NCBI GenBank assembly: GCA_029780695.1
Contig: JAKOYD010000107.1
Location: 1 to 64,000, forward strand
Origin: Pseudomonadota bacterium
GTDB taxonomy: Bacteria; Pseudomonadota; Gammaproteobacteria; Burkholderiales; Burkholderiaceae_C
DNA: 64,000 nucleotides
Reading direction: 5' to 3'
The notes beneath the pieces are model-generated. The model did not search any database and was not told the origin of the DNA. It worked only from the letters and a program-made list of their open reading frames with translations. This document shows positions 41,399 through 50,267 of this stretch, one piece after another. The position numbers and the translations under genes are program-made. The first letter of the stretch is position 1. The number at the start of each line of letters is the position of its first letter.

Positions 41399-42337
41399 AT
41401 GCACGAGATGGCCGACGAGATTGCCTGGGCCAGACGCCTGAAGATCCGGCACCTCAATACCTTTCTGACGCTCAGTGAATCGTCGACCCTGACCGATGCC
41501 GCCGCGCGCATGCACATGACGCAGTCGGCCATGTCGCACTGGCTGTCGGAGCTGGAATCACTGACCGGCGTCCGACTGGTGACGCGGGGCAAGCGCGTGC
41601 AACTCACGCCCGCCGGCCACGCGGTCAGGCGGCTCGCGGTACGGGTGCTGGGCGACATATCGCGCACGCATGAGGAGATCGCCTCGATCGAGAAAGGCCG
41701 CATCGCGCGACTGCACGTCGGCAGCGTGTCGGTGGGCGTCGCCCATCTGGTGCCGCAGTCGATTCTGAGGCTTCAAAAAGCGCATCCCAGGGTGGCCGTG
41801 CAAACCGCCGAGGGATCGTTCAACGCCTTGCTGGAAGACCTGGAAAAGCGCGAGCTGGACGTGGTGGTCGGGCCCATCGATGCGCGCGCCTTTTCGCCGC
41901 GGTTGCGTCAGCAGGTGCTGTTCGAGGACCGGATCGTGGCGGTGAGCGGCCGCAAACACCCGCTGCGCCGGCATCGAGGCCCGTCGCTGTCGATGCTGAC
42001 GCAGTACCCCTGGGTCATGCCGCCGCACGGCACGCTGATGCGCACGCGGCTGGATGCGGCGCTGCTGGCGCACGGCGGCGCGGCCGTCGTGCCGCGGGTC
42101 GAAACGAACAGCCTTTTCACCTTGCAGACCTTACTGGCAGACACCGATTGCATCGGCATCTGCTCCGAAGCGGTGTCGCGCCACCTGAGGGCATTGGGGC
42201 TGGTGCATGTGGTGCCGCTGGCGGCCGACATTCCGTTCGCGCCCATCGGTGCCGTGTGGCGTGAAGACAGGGACGACGAGATGACACGCGCCTTTGTGAA
42301 CGCCTTGCGAGACGTGGTCAGGGCGCATGCGGCATGA
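41399..42337 (+). CDS. LysR-family transcriptional regulator
   Basis: 312-residue LysR regulator divergent from the Bug-ggt operon and therefore its likely controller. The helix-turn-helix is at about residues 12-70 (LKIRHLNTFLTLSESSTLTDAAARMHMTQSAMSHWLSELESLTGVRLVTRGKRVQLTPAGHAV). The effector domain includes LHVGSVSVGVAHLVPQSILRLQKAHPRV and ERELDVVVGPIDA-like segments. ATG 41399 is chosen because GAGGA lies 8 nt upstream and the length fits; longer frames from 41321 run through the promoter. The inducer is unknown. Confidence 0.88.
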   Translation: MHEMADEIAWARRLKIRHLNTFLTLSESSTLTDAAARMHMTQSAMSHWLSELESLTGVRLVTRGKRVQLTPAGHAVRRLAVRVLGDISRTHEEIASIEKGRIARLHVGSVSVGVAHLVPQSILRLQKAHPRVAVQTAEGSFNALLEDLEKRELDVVVGPIDARAFSPRLRQQVLFEDRIVAVSGRKHPLRRHRGPSLSMLTQYPWVMPPHGTLMRTRLDAALLAHGGAAVVPRVETNSLFTLQTLLADTDCIGICSEAVSRHLRALGLVHVVPLAADIPFAPIGAVWREDRDDEMTRAFVNALRDVVRAHAA

Positions 42338-42350
42338 GGCACCGGAACCG

Positions 42351-43007
42351 TTAGCCCTTCACGTTCAATTCATACTCCACCACGCTGAACTTGCGCACCT
42401 TCTCTTGCTGGCCCCACGCGCGCAGCGACAGGCCGCCGTCGACCATTTCTTGCAGCCGGCGCCGCGCAGCGCCGCTGTCGCGCTCCACGTCCGGGTCCCA
42501 CACCAGCGGGCCGGCGGCGGACAGGCCGGCGATCAGCACGCTGTGCTCGAACGAGCCGCTGACCACGTGGCGCCCCTGCAGGATGGCCGCGTGGATGAGG
42601 CGCGTGGCTTCTTTGAGCGACACGTAGTCGTCCCAGCGCCGGCAGGTGAATTCGAGGTCGACCAGGCGGCCCTGGCCGGCGTGCCACACCCGGGGGAAGG
42701 TGAAGGAGTGGCCCTTCTTGGCCGGCACGTTCTGGTCCCACACCAGCGGGCCGCGGTCGCCGTTCAGGGCGCGGGCGGGCAGGTCCTTGTCGGGCTGGTA
42801 ATAGCCGGTCTTGATGGCCGCATCCGCGAGCGTGGCCGGGTCGACGCCGGCGATCATGGCCATGCAGGTGAAGTGGCAGCCCGATTCAGCCAGGTTGTTC
42901 CACTCGCGGTCGGACTTTTCGGCACGGGCGATCTGCTGCGGCCGGTCGACCAGAAAGGTGTTGCGGTAAAAGCTCTGCGCGTGAAAGCGCGGGTAAAACA
43001 GGTGCAC
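42351..43007 (-). CDS. Hypothetical protein, possible cysteine-peptidase-like fold
   Basis: 218-residue cytosolic protein of unknown family. The start GTG 43007 sits after GGAGGAGGAAAAAC. The segment NNLAESGCHFTCMAMIAGVDPATLADA resembles the cysteine helix of C39-like papain folds, and HVVSGSFEHSVLIAGLSAAGPLVWDPDV offers a histidine and a later aspartate in the expected order. These are weak likenesses. It lies 20 bp after the arginase gene on the same strand and should be co-transcribed with it. The product could act in arginine/peptide use, but no function is claimed. Confidence 0.6.
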   Translation of the reverse strand: MHLFYPRFHAQSFYRNTFLVDRPQQIARAEKSDREWNNLAESGCHFTCMAMIAGVDPATLADAAIKTGYYQPDKDLPARALNGDRGPLVWDQNVPAKKGHSFTFPRVWHAGQGRLVDLEFTCRRWDDYVSLKEATRLIHAAILQGRHVVSGSFEHSVLIAGLSAAGPLVWDPDVERDSGAARRRLQEMVDGGLSLRAWGQQEKVRKFSVVEYELNVKG

Positions 43008-43027
43008 GTTTTTCCTCCTCCGATTCG

Positions 43028-43972
43028 TCAGGCAGCGCCGCGCCGGCGCATCAGCGTGCTCTTGCCGAACAGGCTTTCGACCAGGTCCACGGCCAGCTCG
43101 GCGGTGTTGTTGTGGGTGTCGTAGGCGGGGTTGATTTCGACGATGTCGAGCGAGGCCAGGCGCCCGGTGTCGGCCACCATCTCCATGCACAACTGCGCCT
43201 CGCGGTAGGTCGGGCCGCCGGGCACGGTGGTGGCCACGCCGGGGGCGATGCTGGGGTCGAGAAAGTCCACGTCCAGGCTGACGTGCAGGTGCGTGTCGGC
43301 ATCGACGCCGGCCAGCGCGCGCTCCATGGCGGCGCGCATGCCGTGCTCGTCGATGAAGCGCATGTCGAACACCTCGATGCCGGCCTCGTGCACCAGGCGC
43401 TTTTCGCCCGCGTCAACGCTGCGGATGCCGATCTGGCGCAGCTCGGGCGCGCGCAGCGCGGGCCGCTCGGGCGTAAAGCCGCCAATGCCGACCAGTTCGG
43501 GCGGGCCGTCGCCAAACAGGCTGGCCACGGGCATGCCGTGAATGTTGCCGCTGGGCGTGAGCGCGGCGGTGTTGAAGTCGGCGTGCGCGTCGAACCACAG
43601 CACGCGCAGCTTTTGCCCCCGCGCCTGCACGTGGCGCGCCACGGCGCTGATGGAGCCGATGGCCAGGCAATGGTCGCCACCCAACAGCATCGGCAATTGG
43701 CCCGCTTGCAGCGCGCCATGCACCGCGTCGTGCACGGCGCGGTTCCAGGCGGCGACTTCGGGCAGGTGGCGAAAGCCGTTCACGGGCGGCTGCATCGGGT
43801 TGGGCGGGCCGGCCAAGTTGCCGGTGTCGATCACCTCGGCGCCCTGGCCGCGCAGCGCTTCGACCAGGCCGGCCACGCGCAGCGCCTCAGGGCCCATGCT
43901 GGCGCCGCGCTCGCCGGCGCCGACGTCGGTGGGGGCACCGATCAGGGCAATGCGGGGGGTGTTCAGATCCAT
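43028..43972 (-). CDS. rocF: Arginase
   Basis: 314-residue manganese enzyme hydrolysing arginine to ornithine and urea. The metal ligands are in place: GGDHCLAIGS (His), WFDAHADFNT (Asp-His-Asp), and SLDVDFLDPSIAPGVATTVPGG (Asp-Asp), with the substrate-binding PSGNIHGMPVA. The start MDLNTPRIALIGAPTDVGAGERGASMGPEALR matches arginases rather than agmatinases. The ATG at 43972 has no strong ribosome site. It heads an operon with the hypothetical gene at 42351 and is divergent from nnrU. Together with putA it indicates arginine/proline catabolism. Confidence 0.93.
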   Translation of the reverse strand: MDLNTPRIALIGAPTDVGAGERGASMGPEALRVAGLVEALRGQGAEVIDTGNLAGPPNPMQPPVNGFRHLPEVAAWNRAVHDAVHGALQAGQLPMLLGGDHCLAIGSISAVARHVQARGQKLRVLWFDAHADFNTAALTPSGNIHGMPVASLFGDGPPELVGIGGFTPERPALRAPELRQIGIRSVDAGEKRLVHEAGIEVFDMRFIDEHGMRAAMERALAGVDADTHLHVSLDVDFLDPSIAPGVATTVPGGPTYREAQLCMEMVADTGRLASLDIVEINPAYDTHNNTAELAVDLVESLFGKSTLMRRRGAA

Positions 43973-44072
43973 GGGCGGCGCGTGGCGATGGGGCTGGGGG
44001 CGAATCTTCGCACGGCGGTCACGGGCACCGTCCCATAATGGTCCGCATCGTCACCCTTGCTGTACACACGCC

Positions 44073-44660
44073 ATGCTGGTTCTGGTCATAGGTTTGCTGA
44101 TTTTTCTGGGCGCGCATTCGGTGCGCATTGTTGCCGAGCGCTGGCGCGCACAGACCATCGCGCGCATCGGCGAAAAGCCGTGGAAGGGGCTGTACACACT
44201 GGTGTCGCTGATCGGCTTTGCGCTGATCATCTGGGGCTACGGCCTGGCGCGGCAGCAGCCGTTGTTGCTGTGGCAGCCGCCGGTGATGATGAAGCACCTG
44301 AACTCGCTGTTCACGCTGCTGGCCTTCATCTTTCTGGCCGCCGCCTACGTGCCGCGCAACCAGATCAAGGCGCGGTTGCACCACCCGATGGTGCTGGGCG
44401 TGAAGCTGTGGGCCTTTGGCCACCTGCTGGCGACGGCCAAGCTGGCCGATGTGGTGCTGTTTGGCGCTTTTTTGCTGTGGGCCATCCTCGACTTTCGCGC
44501 CGCGCGCCAGCGCGACCGGGCGCTGGGCACGGTGTACGCGCCGGGCACGCTGGGCGGCACCCTGATCGCCGTCGCCATCGGCGTGGTGGCCTGGGGCGCC
44601 TTCGCGTTCTGGCTGCACGCGGCGTGGATCGGCATCGCGCCGCTGGGTCGCAACCTGTGA
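44073..44660 (+). CDS. NnrU family membrane protein
   Basis: 195-residue protein with six predicted membrane segments. It begins MLVLVIGLLIFLGAHSVRIVAERWR, matching the NnrU family start, and contains the conserved KPWKGLYTLVSLIGFALIIWGYG and HPMVLGVKLWAFGHLLATAKLADVVLFGAFLLWAILDFRAA. NnrU is required for nitrate/nitrite reduction in Rhodobacter, and relatives resemble isoprenoid (15-cis-zeta-carotene) isomerase Z-ISO. No denitrification genes are nearby, so the role here is open. Divergent from arginase. Confidence 0.88.
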   Translation: MLVLVIGLLIFLGAHSVRIVAERWRAQTIARIGEKPWKGLYTLVSLIGFALIIWGYGLARQQPLLLWQPPVMMKHLNSLFTLLAFIFLAAAYVPRNQIKARLHHPMVLGVKLWAFGHLLATAKLADVVLFGAFLLWAILDFRAARQRDRALGTVYAPGTLGGTLIAVAIGVVAWGAFAFWLHAAWIGIAPLGRNL

Positions 44661-44666
44661 GCGCAA

Positions 44667-44721
44667 GATATCGATTTGATAGCGTCTCGCGCTTGACCAG
44701 AAAGCGCCAGCGGCCTAAATC
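44667..44721. repeat. Dispersed palindromic element, copy L
   Basis: ATCGATTTGATAGCGTCTCG, then GCGCTTGACCAGAAAGCGC and a CGGCCTAAATC tail. It follows the nnrU stop by six bases and lies in the gap between nnrU and the convergent phospholipase gene. Confidence 0.8.
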
Positions 44722-44757
44722 GCCCTGAATCAGGCGATGGCCGGCTGCTCCCGCGGA

Positions 44758-46965
44758 TCAGCCCAACCGCCCCATCGCGGGATCGGTGATGGCGGCTTGG
44801 CCCGTCTCGACGCGGCCGGCCACGCGGCGGCGCCAGGCCGGGTCGTGGCTGCTGGTCAGCAGCAGGTCGTACCAGCGGCCGCTCGATTGCAGGTCAAACC
44901 GCAGTTCGGTGACCGGGCACTGGCCGTCCAGCACCGCCTGCTGCGTGGCGCCGCCATACACCGCGTCGGGCGTGACGGTGACGGTGCACGGCGATTTGCC
45001 GCCATTGACCAGATGCAGCACCACGTCGCCGCGCGCCGGGTCGTAGCAGACTTGCACTTCGGGCCGCGCGGCGCTGGCGCCGGCTTCTTGCGCCGCCTGG
45101 CCGACGAAGGCGCGGTGGTAGCCGTTGGGGCCCAGCACCCAAAGGTCGTAGCGCCCGGCGTCGGCCGCCAGATTCCAGCCATCGTCGAGTTGCTTGCCGG
45201 CCTCGACCATGTAGCGGCGCGGCGTGGCCTGCAGGTGCAGGCGGTCGTAGACGTGGAACACGGCGGCCGCCGTGCCCGTGTTGGCAAACAGCAGCCGCAG
45301 CGCCGGCGCCGCGGCGTCCACGCGGGCGCTGGTGTGCAGCTCGTACGGCAGCGCATGCGACGGCCGATCGCCCGGCGCCTGCCGCGGCATGGACTGTTGC
45401 GCGGGTACGGCGATCGGCGGCAGCGCTTGCTGGGCGGCGCGCAGGCTGTCGGCCGCGGCACGGGTGCTGCGGCCAGGCAGGGTGGCCAGCGGCGCCTGGT
45501 TGGGCGTGGCAAAGTTGAAGGCGCTGCTCAAGTCGCCGAACACCGCGCGGCGATAGGCGCTGATGTTGGGCTCGGCCACGCCAAAGCGCGTCTCCAGAAA
45601 GCGCAGCACCGAGGTGTGGTCGGTGACCTGCGAGTTGACCCAGCCGCCGCGGCTCCAGGGCGAGACGATGTACATGGGCACGCGCGGGCCGGGGCCATAG
45701 CAGTCGCCGTCGGGTTGCGTCCAATGGCCGGGCTTGGGATCGAGCGGCGCGTACGAGGGGTGGGTGTAGTACTCCACCGCCAGCGCCGATTCGGGCAGCG
45801 TGGTCTTGCCCGCCAGTTGGCCGCTGGCCTCGCGCGAGGGCGCGCAGGGCGGCGGCACGTGGTCGAAGTAGCCGTCGTTTTCGTCAAAGTTGATGATGAA
45901 GACGGTGCGGCTCCAGACGTCAGGGTTGGCGGTCAGGATGTCGAGAATGCGCTGCGTGTACCACGCACCCTGCACCGGGCTGGACGGGTTGGGGTGCTCG
46001 GAATAGGTCGCGGGCGCGACGATCCACGACACCTGCGGCAGCTGGCCACCCTGGACGTCGCGCTCGAAGCCTGCCAGCAGGCCGCCGTCGTCCGGCATGG
46101 TGTTGGCAATGCCCTTGTACAGCGGCGCACGCACGTCCAGCGCGGGGTCGTAGGGCGGCGCCACGTAGCCGGGCGTTTCGTCGTGGTACACCGGCTTGCC
46201 CGAGTCGATGTTGGCCTGGCGATATTGCTTGAAGCCCGCCAGGCAGTTGTCGGTGTAGTTTTCGGGCATGTTCTGATAGACCTTCCAGCTGACGCCCGCC
46301 TGCTGCAGACGCTCGGGATAGGTCGTCCAGTCGTAGCCGGGGCTGGCGCCGGTCAGGCCCGGGGTCAGTTCGTCCCAGAAGTTGTTGACGATCGACTTGC
46401 CCGTCACGCCGGGGCCGTTGGTGCCGGTCATGTGAAACAGCCGGTTGGTGTTGGTGCCGCCGTGCAGCGAGCAGAAATACGCGTCGCACACGGTAAAGGC
46501 CTGCGCCAGCGCGAACTGAAACGGCAGCTCTTGCTGGCCATAGAACGACATCGACTGCGGCTGCTTGAACTTGACCCAGGCCGACATGCGGCCCTTGTCC
46601 CAGGCATCGCGCGCGTCGATCCAGCTGTGCGGCGTGCCCTTGACGCGCTGCGCGTTACCGGCCGACTGGTCGAGCCGGTAAGGCAGCACGGCGTTGCCCT
46701 GGCCGTCGTCTTGCTGCCACACCGTGCGGCCGCGCGGCAGCGGGATGGTGAAGCGGTCGCCAAAGCCGCGCACGCCCGCCAGTGTGCCGAAGTAGTTGTC
46801 GAAGGAGCGGTTTTCCTGCATCAGGATGACCACGTGGGCCACGTCCTTGATGGTGCCGCTGGCGTTGTAGGCCGGAATGGCGAGCGCGCGACGGATGCTT
46901 TCGGGATAGGCCGAAAGCGCGCCGAGAGCGGCGGCTGCCTGGATGAACTGGCGACGATTGGCCAT
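44758..46965 (-). CDS. plcC: Phosphocholine-specific phospholipase C
   Basis: 735-residue secreted phospholipase of the PlcN/PlcH (acid phosphatase-like) superfamily. The Tat signal is MANRRQFIQAAAALGALSA. The catalytic domain opens with HVVILMQENRSFDNYFGTLAGVRGFGDR, the family's metal-site block, and contains HMTGTNGPGVTG, IINFDENDGYFDHVPPP and GPRVPMYIVSPWSRGGWVNSQVTDHTSVLRFLETRFG. A C-terminal beta-sandwich region (about 535-735) carries two DUF756-like repeats, as in PlcH. It should release phosphorylcholine or diacylglycerol from phospholipids outside the cell. ATG 46965 follows GCAGGAGACATTC. A 44-residue lipoprotein gene lies just upstream. The symbol is approximate. Confidence 0.92.
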   Translation of the reverse strand: MANRRQFIQAAAALGALSAYPESIRRALAIPAYNASGTIKDVAHVVILMQENRSFDNYFGTLAGVRGFGDRFTIPLPRGRTVWQQDDGQGNAVLPYRLDQSAGNAQRVKGTPHSWIDARDAWDKGRMSAWVKFKQPQSMSFYGQQELPFQFALAQAFTVCDAYFCSLHGGTNTNRLFHMTGTNGPGVTGKSIVNNFWDELTPGLTGASPGYDWTTYPERLQQAGVSWKVYQNMPENYTDNCLAGFKQYRQANIDSGKPVYHDETPGYVAPPYDPALDVRAPLYKGIANTMPDDGGLLAGFERDVQGGQLPQVSWIVAPATYSEHPNPSSPVQGAWYTQRILDILTANPDVWSRTVFIINFDENDGYFDHVPPPCAPSREASGQLAGKTTLPESALAVEYYTHPSYAPLDPKPGHWTQPDGDCYGPGPRVPMYIVSPWSRGGWVNSQVTDHTSVLRFLETRFGVAEPNISAYRRAVFGDLSSAFNFATPNQAPLATLPGRSTRAAADSLRAAQQALPPIAVPAQQSMPRQAPGDRPSHALPYELHTSARVDAAAPALRLLFANTGTAAAVFHVYDRLHLQATPRRYMVEAGKQLDDGWNLAADAGRYDLWVLGPNGYHRAFVGQAAQEAGASAARPEVQVCYDPARGDVVLHLVNGGKSPCTVTVTPDAVYGGATQQAVLDGQCPVTELRFDLQSSGRWYDLLLTSSHDPAWRRRVAGRVETGQAAITDPAMGRLG

Positions 46966-46980
46966 GAATGTCTCCTGCAA

Positions 46981-47115
46981 TCAGGGCGCGCAGCGCAGGC
47001 CGGGGGTGGGGGTTTTGCAGCTGCCGCCGCTGGCGTTGTCGTCGCCGCCACACGCGACAAGAGCGCCTATCAGGCAAAGCGCGGCCAAAGCGCGCACGAA
47101 CGAGGCGGATTTCAT
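46981..47115 (-). CDS. 44-residue lipoprotein upstream of phospholipase C
   Basis: Short gene missed by length cut-offs. ATG 47115 begins MKSASFVRALAALCLIGALVACGGDD, a signal with lipobox LVAC (Cys22). The mature peptide of 23 residues carries two more cysteines (GGSCKTPTPGLRCAP) that could form a disulfide loop. The stop is 15 bp before the phospholipase start and the strand is shared, so it is probably co-transcribed. Comparable micro-lipoproteins precede other secreted enzymes in Burkholderiales. No function is known. Confidence 0.6.
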   Translation of the reverse strand: MKSASFVRALAALCLIGALVACGGDDNASGGSCKTPTPGLRCAP

Positions 47116-47233
47116 GGGCAAGATTCCTGAAAATGCGCAGCGGCAACGAACGTCGCACGACGGCTGCGTCAGATTCAGTCTAGTCAGGCCATGTGACAGA
47201 CAGACGACGCGGCGGCAAGGCCGCGCCGCGCCA

Positions 47234-47285
47234 GATTGCTTTTAAACTGATAGCGTGCGGCGCTGATTGCGCAAGCGCTCAAGCC
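47234..47285. repeat. Dispersed palindromic element, degenerate copy P
   Basis: ATTGCTTTTAAACTGATAGC, GCGGCGCTGATTGCGCAAGC, GCTC: tail, loop and core in family order. It runs into the stop codon of the acylphosphatase gene at 47279-47281. Confidence 0.55.
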
Positions 47286-47566
47286 GTGTCACGCTGCAAG
47301 AACCGATCCCAAGGCTCGATGGCGGCTGCGGCCACATCGACGCCATCGACCCGCGCCTGCGGCGGCCCGCGCCGTGCCCAGTCGATGAGCGCCTGCACCG
47401 CAGCGGGCGCGCCTTGCACCCGCGCCTCGACGCTGCCGTCGGCGCGGTTGCGCACCCAGCCGTGCAAACCCAGACGCGTGGCCTGCTCGACCATGCTGGC
47501 GCGGTAATACACGCCCTGCACGTGGCCGTGGATGCGCAGGTGGCGGGCGAGGGTGTCGTCGTTCAT
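47279..47566 (-). CDS. acyP: Acylphosphatase
   Basis: 95-residue enzyme hydrolysing carboxyl-phosphate bonds. The signature [40 protein letters not shown] contains the catalytic arginine (YYRAS) and asparagine (WVRN), with the G-x-V-Q-G-V start and GSVEA block. The length fits the family (about 90). ATG 47566 is chosen; an upstream in-frame ATG (47575) exists without a ribosome site. It is divergent from the M14-like peptidase gene, with only about 40 bp between starts. The C-terminus abuts a palindromic element. Confidence 0.93.
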   Translation of the reverse strand: MNDDTLARHLRIHGHVQGVYYRASMVEQATRLGLHGWVRNRADGSVEARVQGAPAAVQALIDWARRGPPQARVDGVDVAAAAIEPWDRFLQRDTA

Positions 47567-47606
47567 GTCGGGCATCATACGAAGCGCATTGAATGGAGAC
47601 ACGCCC

Positions 47607-48857
47607 ATGCTTCGTTGGATCACCCGCACCGTTTTGGCGCTGATCGCGCTGCTGATGCTGGCCGTGGGCGGGGCGCTGTGGCGCTTTGCCAATTACGCGC
47701 CGGCCGATCCGGTGATCGAGCCCGACGCGGCGGCGCAAGCCTATTTCATCGACGACTACGCGCCCGCGCGCCAGGCTTTCCTCGCCAAGGGGCAGGCGCT
47801 GGCTGGGCGGTTTGAGCGCGTCGAGCAGTTCGCTCTTCCCGTGGCCAGCGCGCAGGCCCAGCATTTGTTCGTCGATGGCCTCTACGTGCCGGCGCAGAAA
47901 AGCCCCAAGCGCCTGCTGGTCCTCTCGTCGGCCGTGCACGGCGTCGAAGGCCCGGCCGGCAGCGCGGTGCAGCGCCTGTTCATCGACGAGTTCATGACGC
48001 CCGAGGCGCTGCAAGACACCGGCGTGCTGCTGCTGCACGCCGTCAACCCCTACGGCTTTGCCGTGCGCCGCCGCGTGACCGAGCAGAACATCGACCTGAA
48101 CCGCAATGCCTCGACCACGAACGCGCTGTATTTGACCGACAACGCCGGCTACCCGCTGGTCGATCCGCTCATCAACCCGCGCGATGCGGTGGACACGGGC
48201 GCCTGGGCCAACCGGCTGTTCCTGCTGCGCGCGGTGGCGCAGATCGCCCAGCACGGCATGCCGCCGCTGCGCCAGGCGGTGCTGCAGGGGCAGTACGCGT
48301 ACCCCAAGGGCATTTACTACGGCGGTGGCGCGCTGGCGCCGCAGCTGGCCGCCTTGGCGCCCCGGCTGCAGGCGCTGGTCAACGCCTATCCGCTGTCGAT
48401 GACGATCGATTTGCACACCGGCTACGGGGCGCGCGGCAAGCTGCACGTGTTCCTCAACCCGCCCGGCGACCCACGCGTGCGCCAGGGGCTGGAAAAAGTG
48501 TTCGACGGCCCGGCCATCGACTGGGGCACCGGCAAGGATTTCTACACCGTCACCGGCGACGTGACGGGCTGGATCGGCGCCCTGCGCCAGCACGGCCTGC
48601 ACCTGCCCGCGGTGTTCGAGTACGGCACGCTCGACAGCCAGACCACGCTGGGCGCCATCAAGTCGCTGCACATCAGCGTGCTGGAAAACCAGGGCGTGCA
48701 GCACGGCTGGGCCAGCCCCGCCGACCAGGCGCGCGTGGCGCAGGACTACCGCGAGATGTTCAACCCCTCATCGCCCGCCTGGCGCACCAAGGTCATCGCC
48801 GACAGCCGCGCCATGCTGACGCAGGTGATGGCGCGACTGCCCAGCTTGCAGCCGTGA
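47607..48857 (+). CDS. Membrane-anchored M14-type (DUF2817) metallopeptidase
   Basis: 416-residue protein with one N-terminal membrane anchor ([19 protein letters not shown]) and a periplasmic M14-like carboxypeptidase domain. The probable zinc site is HGVEGPAG (His and Glu) plus the His of [37 protein letters not shown] and [11 protein letters not shown] (likely catalytic Glu) complete the DUF2817 pattern. Relatives act on peptides or peptidoglycan, but this subgroup is uncharacterised. ATG 47607 follows TGGAGACACGCCC. Its stop overlaps the ferredoxin start, so the two are coupled. Confidence 0.8.
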   Translation: MLRWITRTVLALIALLMLAVGGALWRFANYAPADPVIEPDAAAQAYFIDDYAPARQAFLAKGQALAGRFERVEQFALPVASAQAQHLFVDGLYVPAQKSPKRLLVLSSAVHGVEGPAGSAVQRLFIDEFMTPEALQDTGVLLLHAVNPYGFAVRRRVTEQNIDLNRNASTTNALYLTDNAGYPLVDPLINPRDAVDTGAWANRLFLLRAVAQIAQHGMPPLRQAVLQGQYAYPKGIYYGGGALAPQLAALAPRLQALVNAYPLSMTIDLHTGYGARGKLHVFLNPPGDPRVRQGLEKVFDGPAIDWGTGKDFYTVTGDVTGWIGALRQHGLHLPAVFEYGTLDSQTTLGAIKSLHISVLENQGVQHGWASPADQARVAQDYREMFNPSSPAWRTKVIADSRAMLTQVMARLPSLQP

Positions 48858-49099
48858 AGGCGCCCGCGCGCGCCCTGCCGGTGATCAACCCCGCGCGCTG
48901 CACCGGCTGCGGGTGGTGCGTGGGCATGTGCGCGCCGCACGTGCTGTCGCTGCATGCGAGCGGCGGGCGCAAGACCTCCACGCTGGGTGACGCGGCGGGT
49001 TGCACCGGCTGCGCGCTGTGCGCGGTGCGCTGCCCGTTTGGCGCCATCGCCATGGTGCGGTCGCGCAGCGCGCCAGCGTCTGCTCTACAAAAATCATAG
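48854..49099 (+). CDS. 4Fe-4S dicluster ferredoxin-like protein
   Basis: 81-residue electron carrier. Two CxxCxxCxxxC/CP motifs are visible: CTGCGWCVGMCAPH and CTGCALCAVRCPFGAI. Together they bind two 4Fe-4S clusters, although the first set lacks the usual CP ending (CAP). It starts at GTG 48854, overlapping the peptidase stop (GTGA). The last residues (SALQKS) and the stop codon are read from a palindromic repeat element, so the native C-terminus may have been replaced. Redox partners are not evident. Confidence 0.82.
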   Translation: MKAPARALPVINPARCTGCGWCVGMCAPHVLSLHASGGRKTSTLGDAAGCTGCALCAVRCPFGAIAMVRSRSAPASALQKS

Positions 49100-49138
49100 C
49101 TGCTCGCGCTTGTCCAGCAAGCGCCAGCGGCATAAAAC
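49086..49138. repeat. Dispersed palindromic element, copy M (near consensus)
   Basis: ACAAAAATCATAGCTGCTCG, then GCGCTTGTCCAGCAAGCGC (7-bp stem, TCCAG loop), then CAGCGGCATAAAAC. This is one of the best copies in the window. It provides the stop codon of the ferredoxin gene and lies 15 bp before the DAHP synthase start. Confidence 0.85.
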
Positions 49139-49153
49139 ACCGATAATCTGGCC

Positions 49154-50239
49154 ATGCAGGACCTTCAGACCACCCACGACACCACCCGCATCGACGACAC
49201 GCGCATCCGCGCCGTGCGCCCGCTGCTCACACCGGCGCTGCTGCAAGAGTGGCAGCCCGCGCCCGACGCCGCGCAAGACCTGGTCGAGGCCAGCCGCGCC
49301 GCCATTTCGCGCGTGCTGCACGGCGCCGACGACCGGCTGGTGGTGGTGGTCGGGCCGTGCTCGATCCACGACCACGACGAGGCGCTGGATTACGCCCGCC
49401 GCCTGAAAGCCGAGGCGGATCGCCACGCCGCCGAGCTGCTGCTGGTGATGCGCGTGTACTTCGAAAAGCCGCGCACCACGGTGGGCTGGAAGGGTTACAT
49501 CAACGACCCGCACCTGGACGGCAGCTATGCCATCAACGAGGGGTTGCAAATGGCGCGCCGCCTGCTGCTCGACGTGCTGGCGCTGGGCCTGCCGGTGGGC
49601 ACGGAGTTTCTCGACCTGCTCAGCCCGCAGTTCATCAGCGACCTGGTGAGCTGGGGCGCGATTGGCGCGCGCACCACCGAAAGCCAGAGCCACCGCCAGC
49701 TGGCCAGCGGCCTGAGCTGCCCGGTGGGCTTCAAGAACGGCACCGACGGCGGCGTGAAGGTGGCGGCCGATGCCATCGTCGCGGCCGCGGCGCCGCACGC
49801 CTTTCTGGGCCTGACCAAGATGGGGCAGGCGGCCGTGTTCGAGACGCGCGGCAACGAGGATTGCCACGTCATCCTGCGCGGCGGCAAGGCGCCCAACTAT
49901 TCAAAGGCCGATGTGGATGCGGCGTGCGCGCTGCTGAAATCAAACGGGCTGCGCGAGCAGGTGATGATCGACGTGTCGCATGCCAACTCCAGCAAGCAGC
50001 ACGCCAGGCAGATCGAGGTGGCGGCCGATGTGGCGCGCCAAGTGGCGGTGGGCGATGGCCGCATCATGGGCGTGATGATTGAAAGCCACTTGCAGGAAGG
50101 CCGGCAGGACATAGTGGCCGGCCAGGCGCTGAAGCCGGGCGTGTCGGTGACCGACGCCTGCATCAGCTTTGCGCAGACGGTACCGGTGCTGGACGCATTG
50201 GCCGGGGCCGTGCGGTCGCGGCGGCGACTGGGCCAATAA
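49154..50239 (+). CDS. aroG: 3-deoxy-7-phosphoheptulonate (DAHP) synthase, class I
   Basis: 361-residue first enzyme of the shikimate pathway, condensing phosphoenolpyruvate with erythrose 4-phosphate. Class I motifs: VVVVGPCSIHDHDEALDYA, MRVYFEKPRTTVGWKGYINDP, AIGARTTESQSHRQLASGLSCPVGFKNGTDG (metal and PEP site), HVILRGGKAPNYS and MIDVSHANSSK, ending ISFAQTVPVLDALAGAVR. The size equals E. coli AroG/AroF/AroH. Which aromatic amino acid inhibits it cannot be decided safely from sequence. ATG 49154 follows the repeat closely with no clear ribosome site (TAATCTGGCC precedes it). Confidence 0.95.
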   Translation: MQDLQTTHDTTRIDDTRIRAVRPLLTPALLQEWQPAPDAAQDLVEASRAAISRVLHGADDRLVVVVGPCSIHDHDEALDYARRLKAEADRHAAELLLVMRVYFEKPRTTVGWKGYINDPHLDGSYAINEGLQMARRLLLDVLALGLPVGTEFLDLLSPQFISDLVSWGAIGARTTESQSHRQLASGLSCPVGFKNGTDGGVKVAADAIVAAAAPHAFLGLTKMGQAAVFETRGNEDCHVILRGGKAPNYSKADVDAACALLKSNGLREQVMIDVSHANSSKQHARQIEVAADVARQVAVGDGRIMGVMIESHLQEGRQDIVAGQALKPGVSVTDACISFAQTVPVLDALAGAVRSRRRLGQ

Positions 50240-50267
50240 CCGGCGCGGGCGCCCGCGCCTGGACGGA

